25,946 nt of DNA from Flavobacteriales bacterium UBA4474 (GTDB lineage Bacteria > Bacteroidota > Bacteroidia > Flavobacteriales_D > Sanyastnellaceae). This document shows, one piece after another, positions 1-6,540 of this stretch. The first letter of the stretch is position 1; every line of letters begins with the position of its first letter. The stretch spans positions 1-25,946 of the forward strand of contig DGOE01000099.1 in NCBI GenBank assembly GCA_002389295.1, read 5' to 3'. The notes under the pieces are model-generated. The model was given only the letters and a program-made list of their open reading frames with translations. It was not told where the DNA came from and ran no database searches. A program made the position numbers and the translations under genes.

Positions 1-1283
1 CATGGGCGGTTGCTGAACGCGGTTCGGATGGCGTGGAGTGCAAGACCGAAGCCCAACAGAAGGCCACCGTATAGCAGGACCTCACCTCCACACCCGAAAA
101 TAACCCAGCCGCAAAAGACCGCAGTGACCGCCCCAAGCATCCGACCGCCCCGCGTGTGGCGGTGCCCGCGCAGGAAACGCCTCAAAGCCAGCGCCGAAAG
201 CAGGTAGGGCACCAAAGCAGAGAGGGTCGACAGGGTCATCATGAATGTAAAGGTCTCGACCAGCGAATCCGAAAACTTGAGCAACAGAACCGCACACGCC
301 AGTGCCGAAGACACGGCAATGCCCACCATGGGCACCCCTGCACGGTTGCGCCGGGCAAAGGCTGCCGGGAAGAGGCCATCGTCCGCAGCGGCCATCGGGA
401 ATTCCCCTTGGATAAACAGCCATCCATTGAGCGCGCCCGCCGTGGCCATGACCGCCGCCCCGGCGATGAGGGGCCGCGCCGCAGCACCCCAAAAGGTACC
501 GGCCGCATCGGCAAAAGGCGCAGACGAGGACGCCAGTACTTCGGGCGGAAGCAACCCCATGACAGCCACCGATCCGAGCAGGTAGACCACCACTGTGAGC
601 GCTGTTCCAAGCACACTCGCACGTCCCATGTTGCGCTTGGGATCCCGGATGCGTCCACTGGAAATTGCCGCTGATTCAACCCCCAAAAACGCAAACAAGG
701 TCAGCGTCGTGGCCGCTGTGATTCCGGCAAAGGCGCTGCCGCCATGTGCCGGCTCAGCCCAGAGGTAGGACAGGTCTATGTGGGCGAGGCCAAACAGGCC
801 CACCGCCAACAGCGGCAGCACCTTGAGCACCACGGTCACCCCTTGCACGGCCGCCATTTGGCGCAGCCCCAGTCCGTTGATCGCCGAAAACAAAACGAGC
901 AGCCCCACCCCGGCTGCCGCCGCCAACATCGGATCTTCCGACAGCGCGGGGAAGAACACCCCGAGGTAGCCTATGCACGCCACGGCGATGGCCGCATTGG
1001 TACACCAGATGGACACCCAGTATCCCCACGCCACAGCAAATCCCGGCAGGTCACCGAAGGCCCGGCGCACATAGGCATACGGCCCACCGGGGGCTTCGGG
1101 GTACAAGGCACCCAGCCGGCGAAACACGGCCGCCAACAGAACCGCCCCCACTGAGGCGCACCCCCATCCGAGCAGGCCCAGTCGGCCATACAAGGCGAGC
1201 CCCGCAGGCAACAAAAAGATGCCCGACCCGATCATATTGCCCGTCACCAGCGCAGTGCTTGCCCCGAGTCCCAGTTTCCGCAT
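1..1283 (-). CDS. AdiC-like amino acid/polyamine permease (APC superfamily), partial
   Basis: Inner-membrane transporter of the amino acid-polyamine-organocation superfamily. The frame is open from ATG at 1283 to the left edge (427 codons, C-terminus missing). Residues about 15-27 (GNMIGSGIFLLPA) form the unwound TM1 substrate-binding segment. IRDPKRNMGRAS followed by a helix, and AAADDGLFPAAFARRNRAG, closely follow the arrangement in the arginine/agmatine and lysine/cadaverine antiporters AdiC and CadB. Most of the protein is hydrophobic helices, as expected for about 12 TM segments. An in-frame TGA lies about 10 codons upstream of 1283 and no other ATG intervenes, so the start is well fixed; no clear ribosome binding site is visible. 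Family assignment is firm. The substrate, and whether it is an exchanger or a proton symporter, cannot be told. No decarboxylase gene is visible next to it. Confidence 0.9.
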   Translation of the reverse strand, partial: MRKLGLGASTALVTGNMIGSGIFLLPAGLALYGRLGLLGWGCASVGAVLLAAVFRRLGALYPEAPGGPYAYVRRAFGDLPGFAVAWGYWVSIWCTNAAIAVACIGYLGVFFPALSEDPMLAAAAGVGLLVLFSAINGLGLRQMAAVQGVTVVLKVLPLLAVGLFGLAHIDLSYLWAEPAHGGSAFAGITAATTLTLFAFLGVESAAISSGRIRDPKRNMGRASVLGTALTVVVYLLGSVAVMGLLPPEVLASSSAPFADAAGTFWGAAARPLIAGAAVMATAGALNGWLFIQGEFPMAAADDGLFPAAFARRNRAGVPMVGIAVSSALACAVLLLKFSDSLVETFTFMMTLSTLSALVPYLLSALALRRFLRGHRHTRGGRMLGAVTAVFCGWVIFGCGGEVLLYGGLLLGFGLALHAIRTAFSNRP

Positions 1284-1360
1284 CCCGCAGATTACGAAGG
1301 ATGGCCCGGTTCATCCCGCTTAGGCCATTCATTCAAAATTCCCAATGCATCCAGAACATG

Positions 1361-1386
1361 AAAAAGCCCGCTCAAGGCGGGCTTTT
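1361..1386 (-). terminator. Rho-independent terminator after the secreted-protein gene
   Basis: A perfect 10-bp stem (1362-1371 with 1377-1386) encloses a 5-nt loop. Read on the minus strand, the GC-rich stem ends in a run of five T. It lies 20 bases past the stop of the minus-strand gene ending at 1406, so it most likely ends the two-gene lipoprotein transcript before the permease gene. Confidence 0.8.
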
Positions 1387-1405
1387 CCACATCGCTCAAC
1401 AGCGG

Positions 1406-2251
1406 TTAATCACGCACGTAGACATCAGAAACCGAACGCAACACCGTCCTCATTCCCAACTGCGAATCCACATATTTGACCCTCAGGCCACGGCTCCCCA
1501 TCACTTGGGTTACTTGGCCTTTGAGACGCTGACCGTCCACTTCGAGCCACACCGGATCACCCACGGTATACACTTCCTTCTTTTCCAGTTCTGCAACTGG
1601 AACCAGCGCAGGTTCACTGGCGTCACGATCGCCTTGGGCAAACACAGCCGCAACCTTGGTGCGGGACGAACCAAACAATCCGGCCAACCCTGTGGAGGTC
1701 GCTTCGACCTTCTCCTCAACGACCTCTTCTACCTCTGCCTCACCTGCCTCCACAACTTCGGTTCCTGGAATCGCTATGCTGCAATTGCGTGTACAAGGGG
1801 CATCGACAGCTCCCAATCGGCGGGCTGTGGCCTCCAGTTTGTACTGGTGCTCTATACTGCCTAAAGCATCCGCTGTCACATAGCTCACGAGGAGGTGGTC
1901 ATTGTTGAACATCAGATAGACAGAAGCGGGTTCCATGTAGTGCGGTGTACCCACCACTCGCCCCGACTCTGTGTCCCGTTCACTGGACTTCACTTTGCGG
2001 TGAGCCTTTAGATAGCGGTACTCCAACATCATGTATCCGCCCGCTGTATTCTGCAAGAGGTCGTGGGGCTCCGAGCCGAGGGTTTGATTGACTTCTGACA
2101 AAGTCATTCCATCTTCTAAATTAAAGAGGTGTTCTACAGTCGTGTGGTAATCCACAACGGTCTTCGATTCCTGCGCCAACGCGGAGACAGAAAGCACCAT
2201 CAATGCAGCCAAACTGGCCGAAATACAATTGAATTTCATAGTCAAGATCAT
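1406..2251 (-). CDS. Secreted protein with BamE-like and SH3/Tudor-like segments
   Basis: Unrecognised exported protein of 281 residues. Residues 1-27 are a type I signal peptide ending ALA|QE. Residues about 38-80 (LEDGMTLSEVNQTLG ... YMMLEYRY) resemble the short BamE/SmpA fold, with the GMT..EV...LG signature. An acidic linker rich in Glu and Val follows (about 163-185). The C-terminal 55 residues (VGDPVWLEVDGQRLKG ...) look like a small SH3- or Tudor-like beta barrel. The start at 2251 forms an ATGA overlap with the stop of the upstream gene, implying translational coupling; ATG 2239 (MKFNC) is an equally good signal-peptide start. The upstream lipoprotein carries a related BamE-like segment, so the two may work together at the envelope. 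Function is inferred only loosely. Confidence 0.75.
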   Translation of the reverse strand: MILTMKFNCISASLAALMVLSVSALAQESKTVVDYHTTVEHLFNLEDGMTLSEVNQTLGSEPHDLLQNTAGGYMMLEYRYLKAHRKVKSSERDTESGRVVGTPHYMEPASVYLMFNNDHLLVSYVTADALGSIEHQYKLEATARRLGAVDAPCTRNCSIAIPGTEVVEAGEAEVEEVVEEKVEATSTGLAGLFGSSRTKVAAVFAQGDRDASEPALVPVAELEKKEVYTVGDPVWLEVDGQRLKGQVTQVMGSRGLRVKYVDSQLGMRTVLRSVSDVYVRD

Positions 2252-3222
2252 TGGTCATTCATATTCACTCCGTCCACTACAATCTGCAGGGTGGCTTTGC
2301 CCGACTCGCCGAGCAGTTCACACCAACTACATCCAGGCTTTTCAGAAAGCGGTTCGGCGCGTTTCATCTTTACGCAAGGCTCCGTGCACCGAGGGTTATC
2401 GCTCTTTACGTAATAGTGCGTCTCGGTATCGCAAGGGCAATATTCGCAGGCACTCTGTTTGTGGCGTGCCTGGGGGTTGTAATTGATCGCCTGTGGGTCC
2501 GTGCAGCCGATGTAATAGCATTGACCATTGTCAAAAACAGCACTCCGGCTGTAATTGGATGCCAAAGGGTCCGTACAACCTGTGTTGTATTGGCAACTGC
2601 CATCCTCTTCCTCAGCACCAGCATCGTAATTCAGCGCAGCAGGGTCGGTACAGCCCGAGCACACAACGTAATCCTCATCGCTTGCACAAATGGAGGGCAT
2701 GCTGTTGACCAGGCACGCCAATTCGTGGGGAAGCCGCCCTGATGAGTGGTCACTCAATATGCTCTCCAGACGGCCGTTCCTGAAAAACAACCGGTACTCC
2801 TTGAGTCCACCTTCGAAGACCCTGAAACCGTCATTGTTGATCATGTTGACCTCCAAGTCCTTGACCTGCATTTCCTGTGCCGCCGTCCGCACATTGTATA
2901 CGTGGATTTCGCATCCGTCATCCGCACCCAAGATGTCATAAGGGAACACGCCAAGTTTGTTCTTCACGTCATTCTTACCCATTCCAATCCTGACCTGCGC
3001 CATTTCCCGAATTGAGCAGAAGTAGTCCGTCACCACCTCATCATAGCGGCACCTCCCGTTGTCTATTTCAGCGGTGATGTCAAAATTGACTGCTTTTTTA
3101 TCGGTGCATCCCTTTTTAGGTGCTTTTGGCGGCAATGGCGGCGGTGTCTGCACCGCAGGTGTAGTGGAGGAACATCCAGCAAGCACTACACATGCCGCAA
3201 TGAGCAAGAACTGTGTTTTCAT
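2248..3222 (-). CDS. Lipoprotein with four GCTDPxAxNYD repeats and a BamE-like segment
   Basis: Predicted lipoprotein of 324 residues, unrecognised as a named family. The N-terminus is a type II signal with lipobox LAGC (Cys17), followed by a Pro-rich linker. A cysteine-framed repeat (GCTDP.A.NYD..A...DG.C.Y) occurs at about 38-61, 189-212, 215-238 and 239-261; this type is frequent in secreted Bacteroidota proteins and looks metal-binding or disulfide-stabilised. Between the first and second copies, residues about 78-120 (GMGKNDVKNKLG ... IHVYNV) match the BamE-like segment of the downstream gene. The C-terminus has more paired cysteines (CPC, CSWC). Start chosen at 3222 because the lipoprotein signal begins there; the frame stays open upstream to 3306 without a sensible signal. 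It overlaps the next gene by ATGA. Possible role: envelope or surface structural protein. Confidence 0.8.
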   Translation of the reverse strand: MKTQFLLIAACVVLAGCSSTTPAVQTPPPLPPKAPKKGCTDKKAVNFDITAEIDNGRCRYDEVVTDYFCSIREMAQVRIGMGKNDVKNKLGVFPYDILGADDGCEIHVYNVRTAAQEMQVKDLEVNMINNDGFRVFEGGLKEYRLFFRNGRLESILSDHSSGRLPHELACLVNSMPSICASDEDYVVCSGCTDPAALNYDAGAEEEDGSCQYNTGCTDPLASNYSRSAVFDNGQCYYIGCTDPQAINYNPQARHKQSACEYCPCDTETHYYVKSDNPRCTEPCVKMKRAEPLSEKPGCSWCELLGESGKATLQIVVDGVNMNDQ

Positions 3223-3527
3223 CTTGAAAAAGGAAAAAGGTTTGGGTGTCAAGAAAGCAACGAACGACCCAATCGAAGGGTCTTTATAAACCAATGCAAA
3301 GACCAACCGTCAACACCCCTTTTTGAAAACACATGTTATGCTTGGAAAATGTAGATTAACCAACTCATTTACAGCAATATTGACCATAAATGTTGTGAAG
3401 TGTTCTCACACAATAGAAGCCACGTAGCATCCGTGTTTCATTCAAAATTCTCTATGCGGGTCTCGCCTTGGACAAAGGCGAATTCGCACAACAGATAACG
3501 CAACCCAAAGACATCCGCTTCAAGAAG
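3223..3527. other. Non-coding spacer, promoter region of the lipoprotein gene
   Basis: AT-rich 305-base spacer between the lipoprotein start and the sirtuin stop, with no convincing gene on either strand. On the minus strand a TTGACG (3308-3313) and a TATAAA (3283-3288) lie 19 bases apart and could be a promoter. A 5-bp hairpin (GACCC at 3266-3270 with GGGTC at 3278-3282) falls in the presumed leader. A 7-bp hairpin (3463-3469 with 3475-3481) lies about 47 bases past the sirtuin stop but has no T-run, so it is at best a weak terminator. Confidence 0.35.
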
Positions 3528-4253
3528 TTACCGCACTGTATGCGCCCACTGCGCAACACCGACAGATGCTGGGGCGGCGATGAAATCTTGGACGACATTT
3601 TCAAAACCGCGCACCGATTCGGGGTCCGGATTGACCATGGCCACGCGGCAGCCTGGTGGCGCATGGTGCACAAGGCCCGCCGCCGGGTAGACTTGCATGG
3701 ACGTGCCCACCACCAAAAGGAAATCCGCCAGGGCCACCGTCTCGGCTGCCCGCTCGATCATGGGCACCGCCTCGCCAAACCACACCACGTGCGGCCGCAG
3801 CTGCACGCCCCGGTCGTCTCTGTCGCCCAGCACCACATCGGGTCCCGGCAGCGCCGCCTCGCCCACGGTGATCCAACGGTCGGGCGCGAGGCCCGGATCG
3901 TCCTCTGGCCGCACCACGCGGAGCTGGCCGTGCAGGTGAAGCACCTGGGTACTGCCCGCGCGCTCGTGCAGGTCGTCCACGTTTTGGGTCACGATGCGCA
4001 CATCAAAAGCATCCTCGAGCGCGGCCAAAGCGCGGTGCGCCGCATTGGGCATCACTTCATCGAGCTGCCGCCGGCGTTGGTTGTAAAACCCGAGCACCAG
4101 CTCCGGATCTGCCGCCCACGCTTCCGGTGTGGCCACCTCCTCCACCCTGTAGCCCTCCCACAATCCATCGGCATCGCGAAACGTCTTCAGGCCGCTCTCC
4201 CGGCTGATGCCCGCCCCCGAAAGCACCACAATCACAGGCTTGTCACCCCTCAT
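3528..4253 (-). CDS. cobB: NAD-dependent protein deacylase, SIR2 family (CobB-like, zinc-ligand-free)
   Basis: Cytoplasmic sirtuin that removes acyl groups from lysines, using NAD+. Residues 13-29 (GAGISRESGLKTFRDAD) and TQNVDDLHERAG (89-100) are the NAD-binding motifs; His108 in HLHG is the catalytic base; RPHVVWFGE and VVGTSMQVYPAAGL complete the Rossmann core. Tyr57 and Arg60 in FYNQRRR match the pair that gives class III enzymes (E. coli CobB, SIRT5) their preference for succinyl or malonyl lysine. The zinc-ribbon region between HLHG and RPHVVWFGE contains no cysteine at all, so the usual Cys4 site is missing; I recall the same loss in other Bacteroidota CobB proteins. Start chosen at 4253 (MRGDKP), just before the first strand; ATG codons at 4259 and 4295 would add 2 or 14 residues. 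Monocistronic by position. Confidence 0.92.
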   Translation of the reverse strand: MRGDKPVIVVLSGAGISRESGLKTFRDADGLWEGYRVEEVATPEAWAADPELVLGFYNQRRRQLDEVMPNAAHRALAALEDAFDVRIVTQNVDDLHERAGSTQVLHLHGQLRVVRPEDDPGLAPDRWITVGEAALPGPDVVLGDRDDRGVQLRPHVVWFGEAVPMIERAAETVALADFLLVVGTSMQVYPAAGLVHHAPPGCRVAMVNPDPESVRGFENVVQDFIAAPASVGVAQWAHTVR

Positions 4254-4391
4254 TTGCATGCCGTCAAGGTGGCACCCAACCGCCGACATTCCCAATCACC
4301 GTCCACGCCCGCCCGGACTTCCACCCACTTCCATCGGGCGGCGGTCCTCCTCATCGCCCTGTTGGGAAGGAGAGCGCACCCCCGCAACCCA

Positions 4392-4417
4392 AGGCCAAGG
4401 ACAACTTAGCTTGGCCT
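4392..4417 (+). promoter_or_regulatory. Inverted repeat over a putative -7 box upstream of the membrane-protein pair
   Basis: Perfect 8-bp inverted repeat (4392-4399 with 4410-4417, 10-nt spacer). TAGCTTGG at 4407-4414, close to the Bacteroidota -7 consensus TAnnTTTG, overlaps its right arm. It lies 17 bases before the ATG at 4434, in the spacer shared with the divergent sirtuin gene. It could be an operator or a short leader hairpin; no regulator gene is adjacent. Confidence 0.35.
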
Positions 4418-4433
4418 GCAAGGAACCCCGTCA

Positions 4434-5234
4434 ATGGCATCACCTCCCCCGCCCAACGCCACCCAGCAGCTCGTGCGCTACGCCATCTTGCTGTACTGGT
4501 CGATTTTTTGGCTGTTCAACCTCGTCGACAAAATTGTCGGTGGCGCCCACTTCCTCTGGGTGGGCCGAGACCGCTTTGCGCAATTCCAGAAGTACTTCGA
4601 ATCCACCGGGCTCGGCGCTCCAGACGTCGCCAACGCCGCCCTGGCCTTTGCCGGGGCACTCGAAGCCTTTGCCTTTGTCTTCTTTGCCGGAGCGCTCCTC
4701 TTTGAAGTCCAACGCAACACGGCCGCTTCACGCCGGTGGTCCTTCTTTGGCACGTTGCTCACCTTGGGTACGTTTACCTTCTTCTCCATCGGCGACCACT
4801 GGTTTGGCGACCGTTTCGAACTGTTGGAGCACACCCTTTTCTGGTTCATTTCGCTGATGTCATGGGTGGTCTTCATCCGGCTCGAAGCGGCCCCCACTGC
4901 GGATCCTGTCACCCTTCCCAAGCGCCAATTCATGACCGCCGCAGCGGTCGCGGCCACCTTGGTTTTGGTCACGGCCACGGCCATCTTCCGGCACAACACC
5001 ACCGATTTCCACCTGCGCTCCGACGCCGTTGCGGCCGAGGCCGTTGGAGACCACCTCTACAAGGTGGCCTTTCCCTTCTTGGGCGGCAGCACCGTCTTTG
5101 AAAACACCCTCGCGCAGTTCAAGAAAACCCACCCCGACGAAGCGATTCAGCACATCTACACGGTGCCGAATCCCCTGCGGCTGAAAAAGGCCGACGCCCT
5201 CATATTCTACATCATCACCGAAGACCAGCCATGA
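4434..5234 (+). CDS. Multi-pass membrane protein of unknown function, first of a paralogous pair
   Basis: Unrecognised 266-residue integral membrane protein with about four to five hydrophobic helices (roughly 13-35, 65-92, 100-122, 130-150, 167-185) and a soluble C-terminal tail of about 75 residues. It is a clear paralogue of the next gene. Both share a first helix ending in VDKI, then FLWVG.D.FA.F.K/YF.S.GL, an LEA/FxF helix, FSI.D..FGDRF.LLEH.LFW, and a tail with a Y.V/FDFPFL-like element and a final IYT...L...KK/A strand. The four-helix core has a DoxX/MauE-like feel, but I cannot assign it. The stop overlaps the next start by ATGA, implying coupled translation and probably a heteromeric complex or related roles. 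Confidence 0.8.
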   Translation: MASPPPPNATQQLVRYAILLYWSIFWLFNLVDKIVGGAHFLWVGRDRFAQFQKYFESTGLGAPDVANAALAFAGALEAFAFVFFAGALLFEVQRNTAASRRWSFFGTLLTLGTFTFFSIGDHWFGDRFELLEHTLFWFISLMSWVVFIRLEAAPTADPVTLPKRQFMTAAAVAATLVLVTATAIFRHNTTDFHLRSDAVAAEAVGDHLYKVAFPFLGGSTVFENTLAQFKKTHPDEAIQHIYTVPNPLRLKKADALIFYIITEDQP

Positions 5235-6007
5235 AAGAACGCGCCATCCTCCGCTCTGCCATCCTGGTTTTCTGGACCCTTTTCTGGGGCCTCAGTGTGG
5301 TCGACAAAATCATCCCTGACGTCCAGTTTTTGTGGGTGGGCAAGGACTTCTTTGCCCTCTTCATCAAATTCTTTGGCTCACTTGGACTCAAAGACCCCCT
5401 CTTTGCGACGGTGGCCCTCGCAGGGGTCTCCGGCCTCGAAGCCATCAACTTCTCCCTCTATCTGATCGCCCTGCTCAGCTTGCGCAATGGGGACGAGGCC
5501 ATCACCGATACGTGGTTCTTTCGGGCCATCCTCGCTTCGGTGACGCTGTTCAGCCTGTTTTCCATCGCCGATCAGGTCTTTGGTGACCGGTTCCAACTGC
5601 TGGAACACGGGCTGTTTTGGATCGTGCTCATCGCTTCTTGGATCGTGTTCAAGCACGCCCCCATCTCCGACGAAGGACCTGTGACGTGGACGCCATCCAA
5701 GGCCGGACGCATCGCCCTATTGACCGGTTCTGCGCTCACCATGCTGACGGCCTTCTCCATTTGGAATTTCTCCAACGCCACGTTTGCCCAGGCCACTGCC
5801 CCCGTCGTGGGAGAGGAGGTCGTGGAGGACATCTACAAGTTTGACTTTCCCTTCCTCGCCGATAAGCGCACGTGGGAGGCCACCGTCAACGCCTTTATGG
5901 AAGGGCATCCAGGGCTGCGTGTGCGCTACATCTACACGGGCCCTTCGGAGCTGAATTCCAAAAAGAAAACCCACCTCTTGCTGTACGTCTTTACCGAGCC
6001 GAAATAG
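5231..6007 (+). CDS. Multi-pass membrane protein of unknown function, second of a paralogous pair
   Basis: Unrecognised 258-residue membrane protein, paralogous to the preceding gene along its whole length. The hallmark string VDKIIPDVQFLWVGKDFF is followed by two further hydrophobic helices, then DQVFGDRFQLLEHGLFWIV and a fifth helix near 160-180. The C-terminal soluble domain (about residues 185-258) starts after the last helix and contains EDIYKFDFPFLADKRTWE and a YIYTGPSELNSKKKTHLLL strand, like its partner's tail. Topology suggests the tail faces one side of the membrane as a small alpha/beta domain. Start overlaps the stop of the previous gene by four bases. No transport or enzyme motif is evident. 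Confidence 0.8.
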   Translation: MKERAILRSAILVFWTLFWGLSVVDKIIPDVQFLWVGKDFFALFIKFFGSLGLKDPLFATVALAGVSGLEAINFSLYLIALLSLRNGDEAITDTWFFRAILASVTLFSLFSIADQVFGDRFQLLEHGLFWIVLIASWIVFKHAPISDEGPVTWTPSKAGRIALLTGSALTMLTAFSIWNFSNATFAQATAPVVGEEVVEDIYKFDFPFLADKRTWEATVNAFMEGHPGLRVRYIYTGPSELNSKKKTHLLLYVFTEPK

Positions 6008-6067
6008 TCACCAGACTGCCCGTTCTCGAAAAGGCTACCGCGCATCAATCTCTCCTGTTCGGTCATG

Positions 6068-6096
6068 AAAAAGCCCACCTCCGTTGAGGCGGGCTT
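6068..6096. terminator. Terminator-like hairpin after the membrane-protein pair
   Basis: 11-bp stem with one mismatch (6071-6081 with 6086-6096) and a CGTT loop, about 60 bases past the stop at 6007. The plus strand has no T-run after it. The minus strand does (five T), so it resembles a terminator for leftward transcripts or a bidirectional one. Sequence and left flank (CATGAAAAAGCCC) are the same as in the terminator at 1361. Confidence 0.5.
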
Positions 6097-6284
6097 CCCG
6101 CGAGAAACGGCAATAGAATCATAAGCCGTGTCTTCAAGAGAAGAGTTGAATTCGGGCCGCCCTGGGCTGGCCGATCTTCTGAATATTGTCTGAAGACCAC
6201 ATCGCTACAATGTGGCCATTCTGTGCTTTCATTACCCAACTTTCATCGCACAGTCTTCGGGTACTTCAACTCCACCATAGATTG

Positions 6285-6330
6285 TACGAGTAGGATAACT
6301 CCTACAAAGTACCGGATGTTATCCTACAAT
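6285..6330. promoter_or_regulatory. Overlapping, mutually exclusive inverted repeats
   Basis: The arm GTAGGATAAC (6290-6299) pairs perfectly over 10 bp with GTTATCCTAC (6318-6327). Its first six bases can instead pair with TCCTAC (6300-6305) across a TAAC loop. The two stems cannot form together, an arrangement typical of attenuators or switches, but two binding sites of a dimeric repressor would look the same. It lies about 210 bases before the M42 start. Confidence 0.35.
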
Positions 6331-6540
6331 TCCAAATCACCGACCCTCCGTTTTTTATCTATCCTCTCCCTTGGCCACACTAAAACACCAGGAAAAACTG
6401 TCGGTTTGTCGGCATGACCCGCCCGCCCTGAGGCCATCCCCCCCGCACAAAATCCGACCCGCCTTGGCCCAAAACCCGCCCAAATTATCCGGCATTCCAG
6501 AGCCAACAGGACGGGCGCCGTCCCTAAATTCGCGGTCGAC

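Larger units (their letters stand above)
6008..6540. other. Long non-coding spacer rich in inverted repeats
   Basis: A 533-base spacer between two plus-strand genes, more AT-rich than the flanks, with no credible coding sequence. It holds several hairpin-forming elements: 6071-6096 (11-bp stem, one mismatch), 6130-6136 with 6191-6197, 6197-6202 with 6210-6215, 6290-6295 with 6300-6305, and 6290-6299 with 6318-6327. A TAAATTCG, close to TAnnTTTG, lies about 16 bases before the start of the M42 gene. It may contain a structured leader, an operator region or a small RNA; see the separate entries. Confidence 0.4.

Noticed and set aside
3468..4409. Plus-strand frame of 313 codons opposite the sirtuin gene
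   Set aside because: Shadow of the sirtuin gene, His/Arg-rich and without any domain.
6223..6417. 64-codon frame in the spacer before the M42 gene
   Set aside because: Its sequence includes the overlapping inverted repeats, has no ribosome binding site or recognisable product, and its codon use differs from real genes in the window.
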